Assembly (NCBI GenBank): GCA_009809945.1
Contig: WTPW01000023.1
Location: 1-64,000 of the forward strand
Direction: 5' to 3'
DNA: 64,000 bases
DNA from: Gigaspora margarita
Taxonomy: Eukaryota > Glomeromycota > Glomeromycetes > Diversisporales > Gigasporaceae
The position numbers and the translations under genes were made by a program. Numbering within the stretch: position 1 is the stretch's first letter; each line of letters opens with the position of its first letter. Below, piece after piece: positions 45,777-58,319 of this stretch. The notes beneath the pieces were generated by a model, which saw only the letters and a list, made by a program, of their open reading frames with translations, was not told where the DNA came from and did not search any database.

Positions 45777-46055
45777 TTTTAGATAATCTAAAATTGAAAT
45801 TATTCAAGTTTTAAGGTATTTTTAGAGTCTGAATGTGCGTGTCTTACCAAGTAAAGTTATTTATCTACATATTAAAGGAAAAATTTATTTAAGTAACTAA
45901 TTCTCTGAGTAATGTTTTATTACTTTTTAAAAATTTTGTTATGTTTTTTTTATATATAGCATGGTTTACTATAAGGTGAAAATGACGTATTAGATATTTT
46001 TTATAATTGATCTTTGCTATACAATCATATAAAATTTCTACCCTTGATCTGCGAT

Positions 46056-47639
46056 TAGGGTTCCTACAAACCCGGATCAAATCAAACTTTAGGCCAAGTT
46101 TGAGTTTGATTTGATTTCAGATCAAACCCAAACTCAAACTGGTATTAAAAAAAATGTTTGAGTTTGATTTGAAGCAAACTTTTTAATTAAATTTGAGTTT
46201 GATTTGGGTTTGAGTTTGAAGTTTGCAAACTATTTTGAGTTTGAATACTGTATATTGCCAAAAATAAGCTACCTCCAAAAATAAACTACCCTCTCTCTTT
46301 TGGTCAAGAAATACAAAAATGTCTTTGATCCAAAAATAAGCTAACACGATCGATGAAAGTTCCTATATAGTAAAGTCCAAATTTTACTAAGTAAATCGAT
46401 TAAATCGCTTAAGTAAACTTATTCAGCAGATCAAAATACGTATACTCTAAAATTTACAACGAAATTGAAGAAATTTTTATTAATTGGAATTTAATATTTA
46501 CGTTCAACGAAGAGATTAAAATTTTAATAACAAAATATATTCGTTGAACGTAAAAATTAAAAGTCAAATAATAAAAAGTACTCATATTTTGATGAAACTT
46601 TCAAGATAGATGTGGTTTGGTCTTCCAAATAAGTTTACTTAAGCGCAAATAATGGATCTATATAGTAGAATTTAGACTTAACTATGTAGCTACTAGTGGC
46701 GATTGACCAAAAATCAATTTTATCCAAAAATAAGCAATCCAGATTTTTTGCATCCAAAATTGTCCAAAAAAGGTAGCTTATTTTCAGAAGCATACAGTAA
46801 TATAAATACTGTATATTGCCAAAAAATAAGCCACTTCCAAAAATAAACTACTCCCTTCTATTGGTCAAAAAACTCAAAAATATCTTTGACACGAAAATAA
46901 GCTACCCACGATCGATGAAAGTTGCTATATAGTAAAGTCCAAACTTTACTAAGTAAATCGATTAAAGTCGCTTAAGTAAACTTATTTAGAAGATCAAAAT
47001 ATGTATTCTCCGAAATTTACAACAAAATTGGAGAACTTTTTATTAATTGGTTTTTAATTTTTACGTTCAACGAAGAGATTAAAATTTTATTAACAAATAT
47101 ATTCATTGAATGTAAAAATTAAAAGTCAAATAATAAAAGTACTCATATTTTGATGAAACTTTCAGCATATGTGTAGTTGAGTCTTCCAAACAAGTNTACT
47201 TAAGNGCTNATAATTAATNTANATAGTAAAATTTAGANTTTACTATGTAACAACTATTGGCGACTGACCAAAAATTGATTATATCTGAAAATATCCCAGA
47301 TTTTTAGTGTCCAAAATCGTCCAAAAAAGGTAGCTTATTTTTGGAAACATATGATATATTTTTATATTTTAAAAAGCTTACTTAAATATAAAGTAAGAAT
47401 TAAAAAACTTGTTTAAAATTTAAAAATATATTTATATTATTCAAACTCAAACTAGTTTGCAAACTTCAAATCAAACTCAAATCAAACTTTGAATGAAATT
47501 TGGGTTTGATTTTGAGTTTGATTATTTTTTATTTGAGTTTGGTTTGATTTCAAACTTTATAAAATTTATAGTTTGAGTTTGGTTTGATTTGGGGTTTGAT
47601 CAAACTCAAATCAAACCCGGATCAAACTTTGGAACCCTA
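46056..47639. mobile_element. hAT-like non-autonomous element, 1584 bp, with nested insertions
   Basis: The element begins TAGGGTTCC and ends GGAACCCTA, with a perfect 8-bp duplication TCTGCGAT at 46048-46055 and 47640-47647. The subterminal parts are rich in AAACTCAAA/TTTGAGTTT words. The middle is filled by two tandem MITE copies. No transposase. The N bases at 47197-47237 lie in the second copy. Confidence 0.85.
46246..47352. repeat. Two tandem copies of a MITE of about 550 bp
   Basis: Copy 1 (46246-46798) starts TACTGTATATTGCCAAAAAT and ends with the inverted AAGGTAGCTTATTTTCAGAA then GCATACAGTA. Copy 2 (46806-47352) repeats the same order with a few percent change. Each has an internal inverted pair ACGTTCAACGAAGAG/TTCGTTGAACGT. 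Confidence 0.75.
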
Positions 47640-47647
47640 TCTGCGAT

Positions 47648-50600
47648 CTACTACTTAAATTTTAAAATCTATACAAACAAATTTGTCTGCATTACAATTT
47701 AAGGAATACATTTTATATGCATACTGTATAGGGATATATTATATTAATTACTTTGTTAGATTTTATGTAAATTATATTGTATTGTAATTTATAAAATTGC
47801 AATATAACTTTACAATAAATAATATATTGTTATATAATAATAGCACTAGTATTACAAAAGTTTTACTACAGTAATAGAAATTAATTATTATGTTTAGAAC
47901 TTTAATTTTTATTTATTTTTATGCTAGCTTTACAAAAATTTTGGTCAAAACTATTTATATAGTCAAAATTAAATGTAAATTTTGATATTAAAATTATAAA
48001 AAATTATATACTATATTTATACTAAGTGTAAATTAACAAATAAATTATTATAAAATGCTATTGCTAGTATTACACTGCTCAATATTTCTTTGTATAATTA
48101 AAATATGGGTATTTAGCTTGTTATTATGTAAAATACAGTTTTAATTTTTTTAGATATTAGAACTTATATCAATTGCTAGTTATAATTATCTACAGTAAAT
48201 ACTGTATAATGCTCTTTTTTGATGCTTGTAATACAATAAAAAGTCAAATTATTTATTTGCATAGGTAATACAAACCATAAAAGTCTGATTTTGTAAATAA
48301 ACTAAGTGCATGAGATAAAATTAAGTTAGAGCTTTAACATTAGAGACTATAAAGTTAAATCAATTTTACTATATGTAAAATTTCATTTTGGCCATTTTTA
48401 ATTAGTGCACCAAGATTTAATTAAATATTAATTTTGTATATTTTTGCTATTTTTGTTAAACCAATTCTCATAAATAGATAAATATAGTACTATGTTATGC
48501 ATTGTGATATTTAAGTGCAGAAATTCATGTTTTACTATGATTAGCATATTGCCCAATTATATATATGATTTTGCAGATATACATCATATACTTAGTAATA
48601 TTGTATATTACTTTTGGTAAGTAAATTGAGTACTATTCATATAATCTTATATAATTTAGCTATTCATATCGGCTGATTTTGTTTGTACCCCAAAAATTAT
48701 AGGGTGATTAATAACAACAGTCAGTCATTTGATACCCTGATTAACCAATAGAATTATAATACCTACTTCTCTTACAAANNANATTATANTTAATACTATA
48801 ATACACTTAGAATTTTATATTTAAGACCTTAGTAATACAGNATTATTTGCAGTACACGANAANNATCTTAAAAGTATATAAGAATAGGTTTCACTATTGT
48901 TTTTGAATTTATACTCAACAAATAGTTTCAATAACTCCAAGAAAGTTTATAATAGGTCTAAGTCCTACTAGTGACTTATGGTTAGACATTAATTAGTTGG
49001 TTTGCTTAAATCAATTGTCCATTGGGCTTTCTTGAATCAATTATTGTCCAGGTAATGTATTTACATGCTTTAAAGTACTTTTCAAGAACATAACGTTTTG
49101 CTATATTCACCCAGCTAAAAACAAACGTTGTTCTAGATATAAAAGTTTAGTTAAAAACCGACTATAATTACTTGAAAAAAGTTTGTAAAATGTACGTATT
49201 ATATGAAAACTTTATTTAGCCAAGTTATTTAAAATTTTTTAGTTAGGTGAAGACTATATTGGTCAAACGATTTTTAAATCTGTGCGAAGACTATATTCAG
49301 TTAGATTATTTCAAAATTTTCATAGCTGGTGAAAACTATATTTGATAATTTTTAAAATTATCAACTGGAAGATTTTTAAAATTTTTTAATTGTTGGACGA
49401 AATATAAATAGGGTTAAGAAACATTTTTAAAGTTCTTAAAATTTTGAATTCAAATTTGAAACTATTTATTTTTCTTGTAAGGTTGTTTAAAGTTTTTTTA
49501 AAAAAAAATAAATATATAAAATAGTTCATCAAATTGATTCTACATATTTTTTTTATTAAAACTGATCTAAAAGTTTTGCGAAGATTTTTTTTTCATAGTT
49601 GCAACAAATATAAACATTGGAATTGTTGCTTGATATTTAAAAGAAAAAAAATAAAGTTGGAATAATTAAGATAAAGTTTTTGAACAAGTGAAAATAATAG
49701 TGACATAAAAAATTTTAATTATTATTAAATAGAGATACACGGGTTGTTACGTAAGACCCATATGATAACTATAATTAAACCTGTATATAATTAATTACAC
49801 TCAGATATCCATACAATAGTTATAATATATTAATACAAACCTTGTTCGCTATATGAATCGGATTAGAGATAGCTATAGTACTTCAAAATGCTGTATTATA
49901 TCAAGAAGAACAGAGCGTCTAGTTATATATGTTTTTCAGAAGCTAAGTCCAGTAACCTTCTATTTCAGCCCAGCCCAATACTTAAATTGTTGTAAGAACC
50001 AATTGGTTCTCAGGTGGTATATTAATAAGCTAAGGTATGTGTTTCATGTGCTTTTCTGTATTAAATTCGAATATATCTATTTACAAAACCACATCTATTT
50101 AAAATACGTTCTATAAACAAAATACAAGTAAAAAAACTATTATATTAGAAAATATATATAAATTAAGCATACTTTTCACAATTAACCATTACCTTTACTT
50201 TTTTTAATGGGTTCCAGGGACAGACGATTGGTTAGTCACGATAATTCATATATTAAAAATTTTGTTTATTACGATTTTAAAATGTAATAGCCAATCAGGT
50301 GATTTGTTGATCACAAAATAAACCCTAAAAAATGATTTACATTTATGTAAAAAAAGGCCCAAAAAACAAAATTAGCCCATATGTTTTATTTATAAAGAAA
50401 TTTTTATTGGCCTCTTGCTTTATACAAATTAAGTTTACAAAATGTGTTAGAGGAGTGTCAAAAATCAGATAATTTTTTAGGAAAGGAAAAAGGTAAAAAA
50501 GTTGAAATTATATATAAAAAACCTAACTATTTATATATTAAGGGAGTGTAGGGGAGTAGATCTTTGATAAAAAATAATCAGGTGATTAATAACATGGCCC

Positions 50601-50812
50601 TTATTAAGTCAGCCTATATTAAATATCTAATACTAGCTAATTTTGAGTTGAATCATAAATACTATTAACTAAACAATTATACTATCTATATTTTAAAATC
50701 AATAAATCTGAATGTGATAACAATTATTAATTATTTATAGCATTAGTAGTCATAGAACATATTATACTGGGTGGTAGATTATAATAAAAATTATAATAAA
50801 AATAGAATGTTG
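47648..50812. other. AT-rich region, no gene recognised
   Basis: N bases at 48779-48865 mark an assembly problem. 49230-49350 repeats GAAGACTATATT words. The 87-codon ORF at 49853 has no motif and lies in AT-rich DNA. Confidence 0.4.
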
Positions 50813-52063
50813 CTAATTTTTACTCTAGGTGATATCACCTAGTTTAGAAATCAGGTCGGAAATAGGGTCAGAAACTGGCCTGGAAGCCCAAATGAACAGC
50901 AAGTTGAAAAAATCATTACAATGCATAATTATATTATTCAAAATTTTACACTTTTACGAACTACTAGCCTGGATGATTTCATTAAAAATCATCTCACTTA
51001 CACGATATGCATATCGGTTAATTTAATAAAAATTTATTATACATATAGCAAAATTAACATGTTAACAAAGACTATCTATAGATTAAAGTAAAATATATAA
51101 AATTTCCTTTCAAAGCTCAACATAATGAAAATTGACCCTAACTCTAATCTTTAGGCCTCATAATTATTTTTAGGCCCCTAACTCTAACCTGAACCCTAAA
51201 CTCTGACAAGAGCTATGACAAACCACAGGTACCAATAGCAAAAAGAGCTACGATGAAATCACAAGCACCAAACCATAGTGAAATCACAGGCACTAATAAC
51301 AAAAAGAGCTATGATAAAATCACAAGCACCAAACCATGGTGAGAGCTATGACGAAACTATAAGCACCAAACATGGTGAAATCACAAGCACCAATGCACTA
51401 GTTGTTATCTAGAGAATAAATAAAGTAAATGAAAGCTAGTAAGAAGAACGAATGAAATGTAAACAAACTGATGCGCTGAAAGCACTAACTAACAATATCA
51501 ACAATGAGTACTAATGCGTAATTGTTCTAGAAAAAGCCTAAAAAGAAAAAAATGTGTGAGCAGGTTGTAAGAGAATTAACAAAACAAAAAAACAGGAACA
51601 CCGAACTAATGATGCCAATAGCGAAAGACATATTAAAATGCATAAAGTACCTACTAACGATACCAGCGATATATACCAATGACGAAAAGCTTCAAACCAT
51701 TACCTAAAAGCCTAGAAAAGAGAAAGAGCAAAGGTTAATACTGGCCAAAAAGCTAAAAAAAAACTAAAAAACAACCACAATAAAAAAAAAAAGAAAAAAG
51801 GAAAAAATACTTCAACTACGGCGATAGCGACTCCAAACACAACATCCAAAGCGAAGAAATCTATGGCAGCAATTCTTCAAACATTGCGATGCAAGAAACA
51901 ATTCCAAAAAAATGCCGCCTGTACCTGAAAAAATAAATAATATCATATAAGAAAGAAAGCAAAAAAAAAAACTTATATTTGATCTATTGTATAACAGTAG
52001 TGATCATATAAACAATGACAATCTTCACCTGGCATAGGTGATATTACCTAGGGTGAAAATTAG
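50813..52063. mobile_element. Non-autonomous element of about 1.25 kb with CTAATTTTxACxCTAGGT ends
   Basis: The left CTAATTTTTACTCTAGGTGA is inverted at the right (AGGTGATATTACCTAGGG then TGAAAATTAG). The interior carries a minisatellite and A-rich DNA without a gene. A SINE has landed exactly in the right terminal repeat. Confidence 0.65.
51198..51400. repeat. Minisatellite of AGAGCTATGACGAAATCACA type
   Basis: Four or more imperfect copies combining GAGCTATGATGAAATCACAA and GCACCAAACCATGGTGAAAT occur at variable spacing. Confidence 0.65.
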
Positions 52064-52065
52064 TT

Positions 52066-52588
52066 TTTTTTTTTTTTTTTTTTAACTTTGGCGAATCTTG
52101 CCGTGACTTTATTATAAATCTTTATGCGAACCCCAAAGGGTATTACATTTATTAACTAAGTTAACATGTTTACAAATAGCCCGACTTCACCCGGTTACTA
52201 CTAATAGCACCTAGATGCGACCCACCGCAATGACCCCCGGAGAGGTCACTTCGCCGAACACCAGACCGGAATTTTACCTATACAGGTCAGTGGCACCACG
52301 AGTTCATATAGTATCAATGTAGATCCAGACTTAGGCCTCACATTACGTCTCATGACTTCAGTTATTCCAAATTGGGGTCCTAGCACGATTTTCTTCACAG
52401 CCACAAATTCTCGAAATAACAGCTGCCCAATTAAGTCCGTCGTATGACGTTCTGGGTTCCTGTTTCCCACGGTGTTTCAGTTCCCTAATCAGCTGGCTTT
52501 TTTATTTCGCCTTTGGGAGAAATTGAACTGGCAACCTTGCGATTTGTATCCTCGGAGCATAACCGCTATGCTATCGGCCCGGAGGACT
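52066..52588 (-). mobile_element. tRNA-derived SINE with poly(A) tail and 14-bp duplication
   Basis: On the minus strand the head GTCCTCCGGGCCGATAGCAT then AGCGGTTATGCTCCGAGGAT has an A box and a B box (GGTTGCCAGTTCAAT). The body is about 450 bp, and the tail is poly(A) (plus-strand T run 52064-52082). The direct duplication GGTGAAAATTAGTT lies at 52052-52065 and 52589-52602. The head resembles the SINEs at 34933 and 35721, but most of the body differs, so this is a related subfamily. The 74-codon ORF inside is a by-product. Confidence 0.85.
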
Positions 52589-52646
52589 GGTGAAAATTAG
52601 TTAAAAACATAAAAATATATAAATTTACTATAATTTAAATCTTATA

Positions 52647-52975
52647 TGAGGTGTTTCCAATTAAAAGGGTCTATTTTTACATATATTTTATTTTGAGATA
52701 ATTGAGTTTAATTTTTGGTTTGCTTTTCAGACAGATCTGGGATTAATGATTTTGATTGGTTAAAGATAGCAGTTGACTATCAGGCAATCTCGTGATATGT
52801 TGACTCTATGCAGCCTCATATAATTTTTTTTTTACATTATCTTGATTTTTTATTATGCAAATCAACTTTCATTTATAATTAATAAAAGTCTATTATGTTA
52901 AAATTTATATGAATCTAATAAAACTTATTTTTCAAAAAATTGTAAAAATGGGCCCTTTTAATTGAAGATACCTCA
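52647..52975. mobile_element. TA-flanked MITE with TGAGGTGTTTCCAATTAAAA ends
   Basis: The left TGAGGTGTTTCCAATTAAAA and right TTTTAATTGAAGATACCTCA are inverted over about 35 bp, with TA at both flanks. No ORF. Confidence 0.75.
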
Positions 52976-52979
52976 TATT

Positions 52980-54080
52980 ATTTTCAACTTATATATTAAC
53001 TTTTTCAAATTTTGGAATTAAGTATATTGAAAATAGTAGATTAATGTTACTTAGAATACTTTTTTAAAATTTTGAAAATTTTGTATATTTTTTTTAATAA
53101 AATTATATATATATATATATAATAACACAAAACCTTAGCAATTTTGTAACACTGCTTTTCTTCTAAATTCAAATGTAGAAAAGTTTTAACTACTCTAGTA
53201 AATTTAGATTGCAGATAATTTAAATAAAATTAGTTTATCTTTAGTCTGAGTTTTAATTCTTGTATAATAACTTGTAAATTGAGAAACCCCATAAGGAATC
53301 TTACACATTTTATTAGTAAAGATAAAAACAAAACCTCACCTTAACAACAAAAAAAAAACATTTACTAAAAAATTTTGCTTGATTTCTATTGACTCATCTA
53401 ATAATTTTTTGAATAACAAAGGCCAAACAAGTCTTGCTTGGCTTACTTAGATACCAATACTTTCACAACTAAGTAAATATCTTTTGCATTGTATATTATT
53501 ATCATAGTTTACTAGTCAAAATATTTACTACATATCTTTATTTACATTTTTTATTTATACTGATCTAATTGCCATTGTTTCAAATCTTTCCCAGTATTGC
53601 CTAAAAAAGAGCAGTCACATTATCAGCACAAATTTTTTTAGAATCAGGGTTTATGTTGGGTTTAATGATTAGAGGTCCTAACAGTAAAATTGCTCAATAA
53701 AAACTTTATTAATGTACAGAAGATGGTTTCTTATGCAAACAGACATTTATTTTGAATCTTTCTTTGTGTTATGCACCACCAGATCATAATATGTGACTGC
53801 ATCTTTTTTAGGTAATATTGGGGTAGTTTTGTTTCAACTGATGATCATGTACCACATAATTGTAATGATATTGTCCAATTCTAATTATATATAGTTTACA
53901 GTACTTATAGGATGTATATGAATATACTGAGCTATATACTGTATATTTGCAAGTAATAATTTCAAAAACTGTTATTTAATGATGGGTTCCAATATCTAGT
54001 CTATAATATAAAGTTCTATCGGTCTTGCATTACATAACATATATAATAATGATCACAATCTGACCCAATTGCAATATGAC
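52980..54080. other. AT-rich region, no gene recognised
   Basis: Contains an (AT)n microsatellite at about 53104-53121. No ORF with a motif. Confidence 0.4.
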
Positions 54081-54083
54081 ATA

Positions 54084-54338
54084 CCGTATTTACGCGAAAT
54101 AACGCGCACCTGCGCGTTATTTCGAGGAGATGCGCATTATTTCGAGTACGCGCATGGGCGTTATTTCGGGGTAAAGGTCTAATTTCGATCTACCTCTAAA
54201 TGCTTATTAAAGCATTAGTATGTGGGGTGTGCATTATTTCGAGATGCACATGGGCGTTATTTCGAAACCAACTATGCTATTTTAAGGAAATCCAATTTTC
54301 AAAATAATGCCCATGTGCGTTATTTCGCGTAAATACGG
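54084..54338. mobile_element. MITE with CCGTATTTACGCGAAATAAC ends and TA duplication
   Basis: Perfect inverted ends CCGTATTTACGCGAAATAAC and GTTATTTCGCGTAAATACGG, with TA at 54082-54083 and 54339-54340. The interior repeats GCGTTATTTCGAG words in both directions. It is GC-rich for this region. A truncated relative lies at 8700-8853. Confidence 0.85.
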
Positions 54339-54756
54339 TATATATAATATGGGCAAATATGTGCACAATATCAATTAAAAATAAAGTTACACTTTTTTAA
54401 TTTTCATGTAAATTTTGCTATTTTTTATGTGGAAATCTAAAAAAATTTTATTACTGACCGTAGAAACTAAAACTTGAGGTTATTTTTCAAAATTTTCATA
54501 TTAAAGAAATATCAATAAAAAAAAAAAACTTAGAAAAAAGTATCATTAGTCGAATCTTTCGAAGAAATTAAAAAAGATAAAATGATATGACCAAGTGATA
54601 TAAATTATACAATTATTAATAATGTTGATTATAACATAAATATTTATTTACATAATAAAAAGTGAAAAAATTTACATAAAATTTCAAGTCATAAATGTGC
54701 ATAAATTACAATTATATTAAAAAAGCTGTGTTATAAATTTAAATAAAAAAACACAT

Positions 54757-54912
54757 AAGGGCCATGACAAATATTACATAATATCATTTTATCAGAGAGC
54801 TACCTCCCTCCCCCACATAAGACCAATTAGCCAATCAAATTGTATAATTAGTTTTATGTAAAAATTTTTTTGACCCCTCCTAGGATATTACGTAATATCT
54901 GTCACTGTCCTA
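54757..54912. mobile_element. MITE with inverted ATTACGTAATATC ends
   Basis: The left GGGCCATGACAAATATTACA and right ATTACGTAATATCTGTCACT then GTCC are inverted. Inner C-rich runs and CCAATCA words resemble the element at 27108-27273. Confidence 0.6.
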
Positions 54913-56213
54913 ATCAATAAAAAAAGCACAACTGTAAAAAATTCGCATATTAAAAAATTTTAACAATTTTATTATCATGTAGAATGCACTTACTTCATAT
55001 TGTACATAGCAAATTACTTCTTTTGAGTTTGTCACTCCTCTTTTTTTTGCAAAGTGTAAATGTCAGTTTTCACTTGAATTAACACTGAATTGTTAATTTC
55101 AATAATTTTGAGAATTAATATGCTTTTAAAACACTTTATTCATGATTGTATTCATGAATGACATCATCAACACTGTTTGCAGAAAAAAAAATACCATATA
55201 CAAATCTTTTTAATTGTATATTAAGTTTTTATTACACTTAAAAAAAATATAAGCACAATAAAAAACAAATTTTTTACTAGGTTTTTGTCTTGACTAGCAT
55301 GCTTTGTTACTTGGTGCACAGCAAAAATTATCTTATAATAAAATAAGTTTACATCCCTAGACTATTTTCAGTTAGCTTAATTGTGTGAAGTTTTTTAGCT
55401 ACACCAACATAAAGAATTTTAAAATTATACAATATTTAAATTTTGGTTTTGTGAATCACTTGGATTTTTAGGTGCAGTTAAACATTAATTATATTTATTT
55501 CTATCCATTAAAGAACTTTTTTTCTTTTGACGAATAATGTTTTTAAAATTTGATCAAAGATTTCACAAGTGAGATAGTTGCATCATTCCTTATTAAGAAA
55601 TTAATAATAAGAAAAATGAAAAGATTTAAACATTTGAAAGCTTTACTTATTATTTTTTTTCTTTTATATATTTGTAGTATAATAAAATTTAATAATGTGA
55701 TAATATATATACAATTGTTTAATATTAAATAGAAATAGAAAATTATTTATATTATTGCAAAGTAATAATAACAAAGCTATCGTTTAATAACAGATTTAGT
55801 ATCAATAAAAATTAAAAGACAATTTTAATGTTCACCAGAGTGAAATACACCAGGTATGCTAATACTCAAAAATAGTTTTAGTATTTAGTGTTCGAAATAC
55901 TATATTACTGTAGAAATACAACATCTAGCTTTAATTTTAACCTTATTCTTAAACCTAAAGTCTGATTTTAACTTTAAAATTAAAGATAAAAAAAATTTTA
56001 TAAATTCTTATAATAATCAAAAATAGAGACTAGTGAAATTCAAATCCAGTGATTAAAATAGAATAATATAATGATATGAAGTATAATGAAACATTCTTTA
56101 TTGCAATTTAATATTTATTCAAACAAATAAAATAAAATTTGCAACTAAAACTGTATATAATAAATAATATAGAATAGTTTTCTAAGATAATGTTATAAAT
56201 AGTCAAAAGAAAA

Positions 56214-56447
56214 TTATGGCATGAATATGGATGATAAGTTTATCATAGAGTCTTGAATGAAACCCCTATTTTTTAAGTTTGAATTCTGCCAATGTTCAAT
56301 TTTTATGACCGGCACTACAACATGATGAGCCCGTGTGGTCCAACAATGTTCATTACATGTCCTGACAACATAACCATTGGTCGTTGAGGATTTTAAAGTC
56401 AGGATACAGATAATAATGATAAGAAAAATGTTGAGTGATATTTTCAT
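56214..56447 (-). CDS. Small predicted secreted protein (77 residues)
   Basis: The ATG at 56445-56447 opens MKISLNIFLIIIICILTLKS followed by STTNG: a Lys, a hydrophobic core of about 14 residues and a polar cleavage region, which is a textbook signal peptide. The mature part is about 52 residues with two Cys (TCNEHC), several His and no membrane segment. Size, signal and lack of family are what is seen in small secreted or effector candidates of mycorrhizal fungi. About 100 bp upstream on the minus strand, TATATAAAA (56547-56555 region) could be a TATA box. The in-frame TTG three codons earlier is not needed. Function unknown. Chance occurrence of such an ORF in AT-rich DNA is possible, because hydrophobic codons are AT-rich. 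Confidence 0.5.
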   Translation of the reverse strand: MKISLNIFLIIIICILTLKSSTTNGYVVRTCNEHCWTTRAHHVVVPVIKIEHWQNSNLKNRGFIQDSMINLSSIFMP

Positions 56448-58097
56448 TTTGGACAATTTTTGATGAGAAAAAAAAAACTTTTAATATTTGATGAATTATG
56501 ATTGTTTGAATCATTTGAACATTTTGTAATAAATAAGGTGTGATTTTATATAAAAGCAATGTAACTCAAGTCCAAAGAGCAATTTGCCTGAAAGAAATTA
56601 TATTAACAAAGTTAGACTATAATGCCATCCTTTAGAAAAAGTAGATTTCAGAAAATTGAACCATAATCGTACCAAATAGATAATGTTAATCTAATGTAAA
56701 CTTACCAATAGCAAACGAATGATTTGCTGTTAGGTCAATCAAAGTTGATCAAATTTTTTATTTTTATGTTAGTAACTTTATTAATAGTAAACTGATGTAC
56801 ATATACATATCTTGAGTTTCAACAAGTTTTAAATCATTGTAATTCAGATCCCTGAAAGTCATTTTCCTGAAATGACATCATATCGATAAGTTAACTATAC
56901 TAGCTATAATCCTGGTGATATTATGTTCTTTCAGAAAAATGGTTTTTGGAAAAATCGTACCATAATTATTTATAATAGATCATAATATCTATAAATATAT
57001 AAAAAAGCAAAAAGTTACACAGTTAAAGAGTTCAATTTTTACTAAGCAGTGTCAAGAATAAATTGAAATCCCTTTCATATGCCTCAAGATATAATGATAA
57101 TAAAAAAAAAAAAAGAAAAAAATTTTTTAAGATTAATTATAGTACATATTCCTTTTAATACCATTCAGTTAAATACAATTAAATACCTTTTTGTACGAAA
57201 TTGAATATTATTTTATGCAAATCGAACATTCTTTTACCGAAATAAATTGCCCTTTTGCAAATATCCTTTGTATAATTTGGGTGTCAAAATTGTGAAAAAA
57301 AGAAAATACTGATAGAAGAATTGAATAACTAATAACAGTTAATTTATATACGTAAAACTGTTGGGTAATTTACAAATATTATGCTTTATGCGATATTTCC
57401 TGTGATTTTGTACAAGTTGTATGAGATGATGTATCTCAGTGATATTAAATTTTCCTTTCAATATCAGAGTTTAATAATTTATATTAAAATCTTATCACAT
57501 GAATTGCATAGTTTTGTGGAGATAGTACTGTCAATAGAAGTTTAAACCATTGACTGATTAAAGTTTTCCCAAATATCTCAATGGATCGAAGTTCAAAATT
57601 TAATTAGTCGAATATAACAAAATGGATTACCATTTCAATGAATAAAATCTGGAGGCGCATACCATCTTTTTTTTTAGAGTTGCTCTGATTGGCTAAAATT
57701 AAAATCGGCATTTCACGAATGAATTTGTAACAACTCATTCTTTGATTAACTGCATTAACTCCTTAATTATTTTAATAATTTAATATGAGAATTATTTATC
57801 TTAGTGACATAGTTTTATTTGATAAAATGTGATTCCTCATTGTGCAGTAATATTAATTAATACTGTAAAAATCTTTCTTGAAATATCAAATAAAACTTTA
57901 GCGATCGATAATTTAGGTATACAATGGTTAATCCCTTTAAAGAAAACACAAATGCACTATCAACATCAGACTAACAAATGATACAAGAAACGAATGATAC
58001 AAACAACAATCTATCTGCGCAACCAACATTGCTAGATAAGAACAAAAGATTCAAACAATGAATAAAGAATAATAATTTATTAAAGTAACAGGTAAGA
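56448..58097. other. Intergenic region, no intact gene
   Basis: Shows a diverged direct duplication (about 56563-56660 against 56833-56955, sharing TTTCCTGAAA/TTGCCTGAAA and ACCATAAT words) upstream of the secreted-protein gene. Short coding-like scraps near 57924 (MVNPFKENTNALSTSD then stop) are unassigned. Confidence 0.35.
56544..56556 (-). promoter_or_regulatory. Possible TATA box of the secreted-protein gene
   Basis: The minus strand reads CTTTTATATAAAATCAC about 100 bp before the start codon. The match is good, but the background is AT-rich. Confidence 0.3.
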
Positions 58098-58319
58098 TCA
58101 CTCCAATTTGATTCTTTGTTTGGCATATTTTATGTTAGGATAAAAAATCAACAACAAAAACAAAAAAAAAATTGCAATTCTTTTGGCTGTAAAAAAATTT
58201 AAAAAAATTCAAAAAGCCAATGCTATAATTTGTTGATTAATATTATGTTTTTTTTTATATGTTAAAATTTTAAAAATTAGAAGGGAGGTCATGTTAAACA
58301 AAGAATCAAATTGGTGTGG
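58098..58319. mobile_element. MITE with CCAATTTGATTCTTTGTTT ends
   Basis: CACTCCAATTTGATTCTTTG at the left and CAAAGAATCAAATTGGTGTG at the right are inverted. It lies between two coding-like scraps (57924-58080 and 58320-58500, the latter with SKIIQAQIQAVNRYQF), so it may split an old gene. Confidence 0.6.

Noticed and set aside
49853..50116. 87-codon ORF
   Set aside because: Mixed composition without a domain, flanked by AT-rich non-coding DNA; no start context or homologous pattern recognised.
52246..52470. 74-codon minus-strand protein gene
   Set aside because: It lies wholly within the SINE body; no motif.
53104..53121. (AT)n microsatellite as a regulatory site
   Set aside because: Short AT runs are common here; no further evidence.
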